The position numbers were made by a program, and so were the translations under genes. A stretch of DNA of 64,000 nt from Trebouxia sp. TZW2008. Lineage: Eukaryota > Chlorophyta > Trebouxiophyceae > Trebouxiales > Trebouxiaceae. The DNA is taken from assembly GCA_002118135.1 (NCBI GenBank), contig BDIU01000235.1, positions 1 to 64,000 on the forward strand, given 5' to 3'. Under the pieces are notes generated by a model. It was not told where the DNA came from, searched no databases, and saw nothing but the letters and a program-made list of their open reading frames with translations. This document shows positions 1 to 9,770 of the stretch, piece after piece. Numbering within the stretch: the first letter of the stretch is position 1; each line of letters opens with the position of its first letter.

Positions 1-340
1 GGCAATAGAGAACGCCGGGACGTTTTCCTATTGCGGAAGGGCGTTTCTACATTGAAAAGAGCTGTATGTCTACTCTATCAGGGATTCTCAATGTGCAAGA
101 GGAAGAAGATTAGACAAAGCCCGGCATCGCGCCACGAATATTCCACCATAAGATTCGCGAGTGTCTCGCTTGCGGGCGAGCATGTGCAGCAGCTGTAATG
201 CTGAGTCACCTGTGTGTGGTAGGGCAAAGTTGATAGTAGACAGTAGCGCTTGCCTCGAGCATTTAGGCTGCTCGAGGTGAGCGTTATACGATGGCCTAAA
301 GAGCCAGCAGCCTGCTTGAACCTCTGCAAGATCGCACAAC

Positions 341-3300
341 ATGCAGGGCTCGGAACGCATGATCTCTATTCGGTCTTTCGTGATTATTGCTGTTGCATTA
401 TGCGCGCAATGCGTCAACGCAGAATTGCCGGCCAGTGTACAAGACGGCTCCACGAACTCTCTCTGCAGACCACGACAGGCAAGTATCTATCTCCGTGTCT
501 GGCTCTGCAGCTCGACAAGTTAGACCATCAGACACTCACAGAACATCGCATTGCCCATCTGGGTTTGCCCACAAGTCTGACTTCGACGCCCGCGTACCAG
601 CATATGCCGCCATGTGTACAAAGTGCGCGATCTCGCTTGCAGGTGCACTTGGCACTCACTGCAGACCCCACAGAGATGCGGATCATGTGGAAGACAAAAG
701 GAAGCAGGTCTGCAGTCCTGCTTTGCAGCACAATCTATACATTGTACAGTTACAGCTGTGCTCAAGTCTGCACAACACTGGCAGTCAAGCTGCACTGAAA
801 ACTGCAGATGTGAAGCGGGAGTTGATCATTGGCGCCTGAAGCAGACAGCCTCCAATAACATCACGCGAGAGGCTCTATCTTGGAAGCCTGGAGGCTCAGC
901 CGTTTCTAGCAGCTATTCTGTGAGTCAATTTACTGAACTACTGTCTCTAGTGTAATGCATTGGAAGCAAATAAATGTTGAGGGAAACCAGTGCTGCGACA
1001 TAGGACTCAGCAGCAAGCTTTCTGCAGCTGCCGAGCATTGATGCACAATACCCACATCGTTGGCTTGTAGTAAATGCCCATTCAGCCTTAATGCCCGTGT
1101 TGAAATTTGACATTAGCCTTTAGCTTGCTTCTGCTACCCATGATTGGAGGAAAAGCACTCGTTTTGGAGCAGAGCTCTTGCTTGCTGGTGCTCTGCAATG
1201 CTCTGATCTGCTTTTGTGCATGTCACATGGCTTGACTGCTGCCTGCTGTTGCAGTCAGATGACATGTGCGCATCGCCAGCGAAGGACTACGATTTTGCCC
1301 CCCTGAATCTGCACACTTACGTGATGACAGGCCTGGTAAGACTTTCTGAGCTTTCAACCCTGCAGCTTCGACAGTTCGGCATGCATCATTCAAAGACCAA
1401 ACAGCTGGTGCAATAGCATATGGTGAACGGAAGCATCCTTGGCCCTCCCACATGTTTTGCAAGGTCCCAGAAAAGCTTCCGGTTTGGCCAATGATTGTGC
1501 CATCCCTGACATGCGGCTGTGCACCCACTTGATGTGCATATGCTCTTTACAATGGCTTGTGAAGCATCAAGTAGTGAGCCATGCCGTATTGCTGTTGTTG
1601 GTCTGCAAACAGGAGCCTGGAGAGTGGTATGAGTATAGATTGCGAGGGTTGCCAGATACACTGTCTTTCAGAGCAAGTCCTGAGCCTAGTCCCAACACCA
1701 AAGTGAGCTTTGTGGTGTATGGGGACATGGGGGAGTCAGATCATGCCAAAGCCAAATCTCCAGGGTAGGTTTGTTTGCTGCAATCAGGCCTCATGCATAT
1801 CAATAAGAGTCATGCATTGCAGCTATCATGAGCACACACATGAGCACCCACGTTGCACTTGACATGCTTGATTCAAAAGTTTGCAATGCATGGTGGGTGC
1901 AGCATGTCTGCATGTTAAAGCTGTGTGGACCCATGATGCACTTGCAAACTTGATCCTGGCCTCATCATCACAAAATAGGAACCTGGGTCTGCATAGCCAA
2001 ACTCCTTCAGCCCCAAGCAGCGTCGTCTCTCAATTGCAAGCGTCTGAGTCTTACTTACAAGCAGGTTTAGGTTGCAATACATTCCGACACATATTTGTCT
2101 TGTATGTCAGTATACAATCGGCCTGATGTCTTGGCATTTGCAGTGCGCGCGACACAGCTGATTATGTGACTGGAGAGATGGTGGACAACAGCATGGACGT
2201 AGTGCTCCATGTTGGGGACATCTCTTATGCAAATGGCGACCCTGAGGTACTGTCACCGACACTCATCTCTTACTCCCTGCCAAGACATGCTCTTGTTCAA
2301 CAGGAACAGCTTGTTACTGGCCATTACACCAGCATCTTCAAACCCAGTTTTGACAAGTCTGATGCTAGTCTAGCCAACAAGCTCAGGCTCCCCGCAATCA
2401 CCGTTTCTGTTATTCCAAGCTCTTGCACTTGGCTTGCAGATGACATTGAGCTTCAAAGCATTGTCAGGATCAGGCAGGGTTGCGATCATGCTAGATGACT
2501 TGGCGCAAGACTTGGCGCACTGTTGTCTTTGATCCCAAACATTGGCTGATGTCGTTTAAGCTTGAGAGGCCTCAGCAGATTTTGTGATATGTGCCCATGG
2601 TCCAGGCATCAGAAAATCCTTGCTGTTGCTTCCTGACATAGCTGGTGCAGCTCACCACTGGATGTGTTTTCACTCAGCGATTAGCAATACTCTGCAAAAG
2701 TCACACCATCTTTCTACCACAGATCCCTTAGCACCTACTGCGTGCTTTAGTTCAGGGGAAAAAATTGGAGACATCCCGATGAGCATGCCATGCCTGTGCT
2801 TGCAGCTGCAATGGCTCTGCCTGCAACAGAGATGCTGCCTGCTTGAGCCTCTTATGCTTTCACAGCAGGCGCTGCCCCCATAGCAAAGAAGGGCAGTGTA
2901 AGGCATTCTGCAACTGCAATCAGCTGCCTGACCAGTGCTAAGCTTGAGGCAGCCCTGTAGGCAAGTCTGCTGTGCAGCAGCTACAAGGCTAGTGTCAAGC
3001 AGATTGACTGTTGTGCCTGCTACAGAGTGGCTGCTGGTCTGATGTGCAAGACCCCATGCAACAATTGCCTCACCTGAAGTATGCATCATATTGTGTCCTT
3101 GAGTCCTGTGGTATAGCTCGCTCATTGGTTGTGCTCTGATGAGGGAGCCAGGGTCCTGTCATGTGTTTTCCCAGGGTTGGACTGCACAGCACTGGTGCTG
3201 GCCGTGTGCCAGCTAGTCAATGCTTTCTAGCACACACAGTCCACAACATCACCCTCTGTCTCAAAGGTCCATCACAGCTGGGAAGCATTGCTTGAACGTT

Positions 3301-6300
3301 AGTCTGTAGCAGCAGGCATTGTGCCATTAGATGAACATCTTGGTGATGGACAGCCAATGTCCATTCCCACGATGTTTTTCAGCAAGTGCAAAGTCTGTTT
3401 CATTGAATGCTTACAGTGCGGGCCTATGGCAAGATATGTGTCAGCAACATGCAGCACGCGCTGTTTCATGGCAGATCGTTTGGCACACAGAAGTTTGGCA
3501 GCCGTCACACCCCCTAGACTGGCTGCTGTCACGCGCTGTAGTTTGGTTGCTGTCATGCACCCTTGCCGACAATCACATTTAGCGCAGTCAGCATGCTATG
3601 CTTGCAGTTGCAGCTTGAACGCTCTCCTCGCCACTGGGGCGATTCTTGCTTGAGCCTACTGGGGTTCTGCAGCAAGTGTTGCCTCTGTAGCAAGCACAAC
3701 AACGCAGGCTATACGGCAAGTAGCTGCTTGCACGAAGCCCCTTGAGTCTCTGTGCTTAGGACAGCATTCTGACTGGTCCAGTGCAGCTAGCGCTAGGCCC
3801 TGTGGCAGGACATCAAGCTTGGCAGCTGTCATGCATCCGAGTTGGGCTGCTGTCATGCTCTAGTCTGCTCAACACGCTGTCAGCATGCTGTGCGCACAGT
3901 TGTAGCTGTGAGTGCTCTGCCCGCCACTGGGGCAACTCTTGCCTGAGCCCGCTGGGCTTCTGCAGCAAGTTTTGCTCCCGTGGCAAGCATGGCAATGCAG
4001 TCTATGCAGCTGAGGTGTCTGCAGCGGCTTGCACAAAGCCAAGCTTGTGTGCTTAGGATAGTAAGTTTTGCAGCTGTCATGCACCATGCACCTTACTTTG
4101 TTTGTTGTCATGGGTTCCACTGTCTGACAGCAAGCATGCGCTCTCCTTGGCATGACACGCTTAGCGCAGTCCACATGCTATGCCTGCAGTTGCAGCTGTG
4201 AGTGCTCTGCCCGCCACTGGGGCGACTCTTGCTTGAGCCTGTTGAGGTTCTGCAGCAAGTGTCACCTCTGCAGCAAGCAGGGCAATGCAGGCTAGTCAAC
4301 CAAAGGCTAAGCAGCTGCTTGACTGATGTCAAGTTGTAAGCAACAGTCTCCGCTTACAACAGCACTTCAGCTGATTCTGCAGCTTGGACTCAAGGAAGAT
4401 GCTGTTGTGGCACTTGTCAAACAGCCCCAGCGCTTCCTTGTAGTTGATGTATTGAGCCTTACTGGCCATCAGATTCACACCAGATCTTAGAATCCTCCCA
4501 TGCAAACCGCAAAAACACCCTAAACCCTATAGTCTACCTACCTCCCCTAGCAAGATCGAAACCTCAAAATCTTAAAATTGAAAACCCTTCGCTCTCTGAT
4601 CTGGTGTGTATCAACGTCAGGGGTCAAACAGGACCCATGCAAGAATGCCTCACAGCGCCTGTCACTGCGCATGGTGTTGCCTGTTCTCATCAAGGGTCTT
4701 TGCTGCCCACAGCAAGATCCTTGCTTTACACAGACGCCAACAGAGCTCAGTAGCAGCCACAAGTTGCTGACATGCTGGTCAGGGAACATACACGCTCTCA
4801 GTGGGATTAAGGAAGCAGACTGCCACAATTTGTGCACCATGGCTTGCGTGAATTGCACATCAAGCATCAAGTTGAATCAGCTCTGTCTGGCATGAGTGTG
4901 TACATGCACACATGGGACATGTTTATGGACTACATTGAGCCGCTTAGAGAGCGAAGCTGATCGCCGTGATAATGATGCGTATGGGCTGGTCTGTGTTTTG
5001 AACAGCTGTATCTGACATGCGTTTGTATATGCAGATATGGGACACATTCATGGACTACATTGAGCCCTACAGCAGCCGGGCACCCTACATGATTGGCATA
5101 GGTACTGCCGACTCACCTCCTGTTGCCATGCGATGTGCTTGATGTTGGCATCATTGCTTTTGTTGCAAGTCTCGCAGTACATGCATGTGCCATGTACCTT
5201 GAAGAATGGCAAGCGTGCACATTACTCAGGTGTGCAAACTCAGCTCATCCAGCCTAAGCATGCTTGCAGCATTGCCTGCCTGAGTATCATTCTCGCCTGA
5301 TGCATTAAATCAGCTCAAGCATGCAAGCATTGTGCCTGCCTGGTCTGTTTGTCCACCAACTTGGTACAGTAAACTCTCTTTGTGACGACTGCTTTGGTTA
5401 CCAAGGCATTTGTCCTGACAGCGAATTGTCCTTACTCAGTGGGACCACTGCTGTCAGAAAGCGGTGATCGGTGACCAATGGCGTTGTCCTTACATCAAGA
5501 GTGTCTTTACATCGAGTGTCCTTACAAAGAGAGTTTACTGTAATCTGAGCCACCCATCAAGAACTGTTTTCGTTTGATTGGCAGAGCTGTTGCCCTTGTG
5601 TCAACTTCAGTAGCAGTCAAAACGCTTCTCAGCAACAGGCAGTCCAACAGCTTCCAGAAACCATTGACTTGTCAGCGTGTTTGCTGCAGCTCAGCGTGTG
5701 GTGTAGGCAGTCCTGACAGAACATCAGCGCATCGCATGAAGAGGAGTCATGTGTTGCTGCAGGCAATCATGAGTATGATTACCGCACTGGGAAGGAGAAA
5801 CACAAGACCAATAGCAAGGACCCGTCAGGGGCTGACAGCCCTTACGACCCTGACTGGGGTAATTACGGTAAGACACATGTGACATCATTGCTGCCTTGAA
5901 CTGTCATATCTTGGCCAAGCCTCTTTTGTAGACGCTGAATCGAAGCTGGCACTGACGCTGACGCCAGATCAGAGCTGACACCTATATAGTATACTGGCAC
6001 ATTGCTTCGATTGACTGTATGCTCCAAGATTTCCTCCATTTTCCCATTTGATACCTTCAATACATCATGCATGCGATGGTCACTTATGAGATTTGCACGC
6101 GAAAACCTTTTGGGGGGTAACTGTGGGGTGGCCATAGCTTCATGGTGCCAAATACAGGAATGGATGGATCTGTCCAACAGACCAACCTCTTGCCATTCAT
6201 AGCAACCATGCTCTGATCTCAGTACAACGTTGCTGCAGAATCAGGTTGAAGTTTTGCTGCAGGTAATAACTCTGGTGGTGAGTGTGGTGTGGCAAAAGCC

Positions 6301-8811
6301 CGCCGCTTCATCATGCCAGACGCAGTCATGGCTGGATCTGGTCAGCAGACAACCCCCCTTAGATGACACAGCAGTCACATGCATGCATTCGTGCAGTGTT
6401 GCTGCAGCTGATTCTGCCGGCCTGTTGCTGCAGGTAATGATTCTGGGGGTGAGTGCGGGTGGGCCATCGCTCGCCGTTTCATTATGCCAGATGCAGCCGT
6501 GGACAGTTCTGGTCAGCAGGCAATCCCTGTTAACAATCACAGCAACCATGTTGCTTTGGAAACGCATGGACTGCTGTTGCAGAGGCAGGTCAGACTGATG
6601 CTGCAGGTAATGATTCTGGTGGGCAATGTGGGGTAGCCACAGCCCACTGCTTCATCATGTCAGATGCAATCATGGACGGATCTGGTCAACAGACAACTTC
6701 AGTGGACAGTTGTGACGGCCGCGCAAACTCATGTTGTTGTGTTGCTGCAGCTGATACTGTTCAAATGTTGATGCAGGTAACGATTCTCGAGGTGAATGTG
6801 GGGTGGCCACAGCTCGCCGCTTCATGTCAGATATAGTCATGGACAGATCTGGTCAACAGACAACTCCAGTGGACAGTTGTGATGGCCTCGCGAACTCATG
6901 TTGTTGCGGTGCTGCAGCTGATACTGTTCAAATGTTGATGCAGGTAACGATTCTGGAGGTGAATGTGGGGTAGCCACAGCCCGCCGCTTCATCATGCCAG
7001 ATGCAGTCATGGACGGATCTGGTCAGCAGACAACCCCACTTGACAATCATGGCGGCCATGTGAACTCACCCTTCTGGTATTCCTTTGACTACGGCAGCAT
7101 CCATTTTGTGATGCTGTCCACGGAGCATGATGCCACACCAGGCTCAAGGCAGTACAAAGTGAGCACCCTTTTCTCTCCTTGAAGCTTTTCTGACTTCCTC
7201 GTTATGTTCGGGTGAATCCTTGTCTTCAACTAAGAGATTGTGGCTGCTTACCTGTGCTGCTTACTGCTTCTGAGTGGCTCAGAGCGCTCTGCAGGCAGTA
7301 AAGAGCAGTCCTCAAGTTTGGGCTGCAGGTGAAACATGCGCGTCATCTGCACTTGTGCTTGCAATCCATCTCCTCTTGCATCTGCTAGCACAAGGGCTGG
7401 CTGTTTGATGCTCTGCGTCGGCTGGAGCAGCACTTGGACAGCATAGACTGGCGCTTGACTCCTTGGCTTGTGGTCAGACCTGCATAGCATCACGTAATTT
7501 GCTGACGGTTCTCATGCACTCAGGGAAGAAAGGCTGACTGTTCAATGCTGTGCAGTGGCTGGAGCAGCATTTGGACAGCATAGTATGGTGCCTGATTCCT
7601 TCCCTTGTGGTCTAGACTTCATTGTGATGAAAATTGTGCCTGCAGTTCAAGTCCTGGCACGTCCAGTACGCAACTTTTGATTTTTTGTTGCTGCGCAGTG
7701 GCTGGAACAGCACTTGGACAGCATAGACCGCTGTTTGACTCCTTGGCTTGTGGTCAGCATGCACCGCCCCATGTATGTGGTCCACCCGCACAAGTCCAAC
7801 AGAGTTGTGGCAGGTGTGTTTGCACTGCCTATCTGCGTCTACCATGCTATCTGCATGTACTTCCCCATGCTGACCCAAGTTGTTTGTTAGCTGTCATGTA
7901 CTTCTCACATGCGGACAGCTGCCATGCGATGCACTGCAAAACCAGTCTTGCTATGCGATGCTGGTCATATCAAATGTCTTTTTTGTACCCTGCAATGGTT
8001 TCCATTGCGCACTTGTGTGTGCAACATATCTCAACATACGCACAATAATATGGCCTGGTGCTGAAGGCAGTTAGTCTCATTGCACACTCAGTCTTCCGCT
8101 CATGAATTTGGCGAACTTTCTTAGTGGTGGATTTGTTCGTGTGCAATGACTCAATCGCCATCTGCATCACCACTGTGATGCTCAATGGTCCAACACAAAA
8201 TTGTGATTTGCGATTTATGCCTACAATGTGGGTCTAGGTGAAGTTTTGTTGAAACAGTTCACCTAGACCCACATTGATCAAGCTTTCAGATTTTTCTGTA
8301 CATATGTACAGTAACATATGGCGCTACTCGACTGTTACTGTACTTCAACAGTAACAGGACACAATCAACCCCTAGTTCTACTGCTGCAGAGCACCTACGA
8401 GGCAGCTTGGAGTCCCTTTTCAATCAATACAATGTGGACTTGGTGTTGTCCGGTCATGTGCATTCCTATGCAAGGACCTGCAATGTCTACAATGAGAAAT
8501 GCGTTGACAATATTGACAAAGGCACAACACACGTCACTCTTGGCTGCGGGGGGCACAAACTGTCAGAAGTGGATCATGACCAGTACAACTGGCTGGAATA
8601 TGCTGAAACCAAGTTTGGGTATGGCAGAGTTTTTGCAGACTTTGACAGAAGCCTAAGACTTGAGTATGTCACGACTGATGATGGTGAAGTGCGAGACTCA
8701 GTCACACTATACAACAATTACGACGGCAAGGACCTATGCAGAGGCCGAAAGCCTAGGAGACGAGCTGGAATAAAGCTAGCATCTGACACGTCAGGTGCTG
8801 CGACGTCATGA
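341..8811 (+). CDS. Secreted purple acid phosphatase, 11 exons, complete
   Basis: A metallophosphoesterase of the plant/fungal purple acid phosphatase family, expected to release phosphate from organic esters outside the cell or in the secretory route. Exons: 341 (or ATG 359)-478, 643-707, 808-919, 1255-1335, 1613-1764, 2144-2246, 5035-5101, 5763-5867, 6944-7158, 7699-7813, 8390-8811. Phases join without conflict to about 524 residues. The N-terminus reads MISIRSFVIIAVALCAQCVN, a clear signal peptide. An Fn3-like N-terminal domain follows (VHLALTADPTEMRIMW). All five metal-ligand motifs are present: YGDMG, GDISYA, GNHEYD, VSMHRP and SGHVHSYAR. The segment NDSGGECGV and a WYSFDYGSIHF block are also typical. 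Intron 1 appears to use a GC donor (cag|gcaagt). Introns before exons 7, 9 and 10 hold decayed extra copies of those exons. Family call is very secure; isozyme class and exact start are not. Confidence 0.93.
3560..4310. repeat. Intronic tandem repeat, about 295-bp period, three copies
   Basis: Inside the 2.8-kb intron 6 of the phosphatase gene, three imperfect copies begin near 3563, 3868 and 4158. Each contains a block resembling ccgccactggggcgactctt followed by a TGCAGCAAGTGT-like block. None encodes a recognisable phosphatase segment, so this is duplicated intron rather than a duplicated exon. Shorter reiterations of a 'ggctgctgtcatgc' motif lie at about 3490-3560. Confidence 0.8.
4909..4965 (+). 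pseudogene. Decayed duplicate of phosphatase exon 7
   Basis: The stretch encoding TWDMFMDYIEP is a near copy of the start of the real exon at 5035-5101 (IWDTFMDYIEP), about 128 bp upstream of it. After the shared part the frame runs into TGA within a few codons. The TGCAG acceptor of the real exon is altered to a non-AG sequence. It is therefore an intronic pseudo-exon left by local tandem duplication. Confidence 0.85.
5367..5540. mobile_element. 174-bp MITE with about 20-bp terminal inverted repeats and TA flanks
   Basis: The element starts CAGTAAACTCTCTTTGT and ends with its reverse complement ACAAAGAGAGTTTACTG. It is flanked by TA on both sides, as expected for a TA target-site duplication of the Tc1/mariner or pogo superfamily. 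It has no coding capacity, so it is a non-autonomous element lying in intron 7 of the phosphatase gene. Internally it carries several 'gtccttaca' motifs. Degraded relatives occur at about 48700-48850 (opposite orientation) and 55697-55870 (same orientation). Confidence 0.85.
6093..6943 (+). repeat. Five decayed tandem copies of phosphatase exon 9 (about 170-bp period)
   Basis: Upstream of the functional exon at 6944, exon-like units start near 6093 (partial), 6263, 6434, 6607 and 6777, spaced 167-173 bp. Each keeps a gctgcag|gtaa acceptor-like start, then remnants of the codons for NDSGGECGVATARRFIMPDA and GSGQQTTP. Frame shifts, stops and small deletions differ from copy to copy. The copies stop before the WYSFDYGSIHF half of the real exon, so the duplicated unit was a 5' part of the exon plus adjoining intron. 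Confidence 0.9.
7420..7620 (+). repeat. Two decayed tandem copies of phosphatase exon 10
   Basis: Copies begin near 7420 and 7555, followed by the functional exon at 7699, about 135-145 bp apart. They retain the codons for WLEQHLDSI and much of LTPWLVV. The second copy has a stop where the real exon encodes the histidine motif VSMHRP, and the first runs out of homology at the same place. Only the copy at 7699 keeps the metal ligand histidine, so only it can give an active enzyme. Confidence 0.88.
8224..8276. repeat. Perfect 19-bp inverted repeat, 15-nt loop
   Basis: The left arm 8224-8242 (caatgtgggtctaggtgaa) and right arm 8258-8276 are exact reverse complements. This predicts a stable stem-loop in the last intron of the phosphatase gene. 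It could be a small MITE remnant or a structured RNA element. Confidence 0.85.
8306..8343. repeat. Second short inverted repeat, 11-bp arms
   Basis: gtacagtaaca at 8306-8316 pairs with tgttactgtac at 8333-8343. It lies 30 bp after the 19-bp hairpin in the same intron and just upstream of the last phosphatase exon. Confidence 0.7.
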
Positions 8812-8851
8812 GACACACACGCTGCCCATTGCAGCTAGTCTGTCATTGGTC

Positions 8852-8857
8852 AATAAA
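8852..8857 (+). terminator. AATAAA poly(A)-like signal of the phosphatase gene
   Basis: AATAAA lies 41 bp after the TGA stop. Green algal nuclear genes often use TGTAA instead, so this assignment is tentative. Confidence 0.35.
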
Positions 8858-9090
8858 GAGCTGAATTGCTTCTGAGATTCTGAGTGTGACTGGTTCTAGT
8901 TATCCTAGTCTAGTCTGTTCTATCTTGGGCCTTTTCACTTCCAGACTCAATGGAAATCATGTGTACAACATTTTTCTTTTGATCATGGTCTATGATGTAG
9001 CAAGCAGACAAAATCGTCACGCTGCTTGTTGCAAAGGCAACTTGATAAATTCAATTTTTCAGACTGTCTCCTTTTCTTTTCCAGTCTGTA

Positions 9091-9130
9091 GCCATTCATC
9101 AGGCCATTCATCAGGCCATTCATCTGGCTG
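9091..9130. repeat. Short tandem repeat, three units of 13-14 bp
   Basis: Three units close to gccattcatcag follow one another in the intergenic stretch after the phosphatase gene. The rest of 8858-9575 shows no convincing gene. Confidence 0.75.
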
Positions 9131-9575
9131 TCTATTCCTGATCTGTCCTGTGAGGCGTGCTGTTTAGCTGCCTTTTCTGTTTCTGCTGGTGCTGTATGAG
9201 ACTATAGATAGTGATTTGGACATCAAACGCTGCCTTGACGACGCTGGTGCTTTACTCAACTGGCACCTGTCATCAAACGCCTGGGCAACGTTTGCGTGTG
9301 TGCGTGGCAGGCAAACCTTCTGTCATGCCTGTGCTTACATGTAAAAGCTTTGTTTCTGCTGATATGCAGGCTTGTGAAGGCTCTTCACAGGTCACATTGA
9401 TGAAATGCATCTCGCATGACACGTTGTGTGACAATACTTAACGCCTTTTGTTGACAGCATGTATGTGGTGCTAGTATTCACAAGCTGCAATCCATAATGA
9501 TTGCATTCAAGTTTGGATCGTTGCATGCATAACTGTAGGCGGTCAACCTCAGCTACCACCATATGTCGCTTGCAG

Positions 9576-9713
9576 GGCCTCAACATGCTCATGAAACAGC
9601 AAGCGCGTTTTGTGTCTGCCGAAAACTTGACCTGGGAGGACATTGTTGTCTCACATGCAGTTGACAGGCAGAATCTGAACGTTGGCGAAGTGCGAAAGCC
9701 AGAACAGCTCTAG
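9576..9713 (+). CDS. Orphan terminal exon, product unknown
   Basis: After a cttgcag acceptor, 45 codons read GLNMLMKQQARFVSAENLTW, then EDIVVSHAVDRQNLNVGEVR, ending KPEQL and TAG. Codon choice and composition look coding. No partner exon could be placed between the phosphatase stop and this point. It may be the last exon of a small gene within 8858-9713, or an alternative 3' end of the phosphatase transcript. I do not recognise the sequence. Confidence 0.35.
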   Translation, partial: GLNMLMKQQARFVSAENLTWEDIVVSHAVDRQNLNVGEVRKPEQL

Positions 9714-9770
9714 ACTGGCAGACCCTTGCATTTTGACGGCAGAGCAGACGCTGATTCTGCCTGCGGCATC

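Noticed and set aside
6093..7158. The regular 170-bp repeat as a CRISPR array or satellite
   Set aside because: The units are decayed copies of a phosphatase exon with intron, in a eukaryotic gene; there are no unique spacers between exact repeats.
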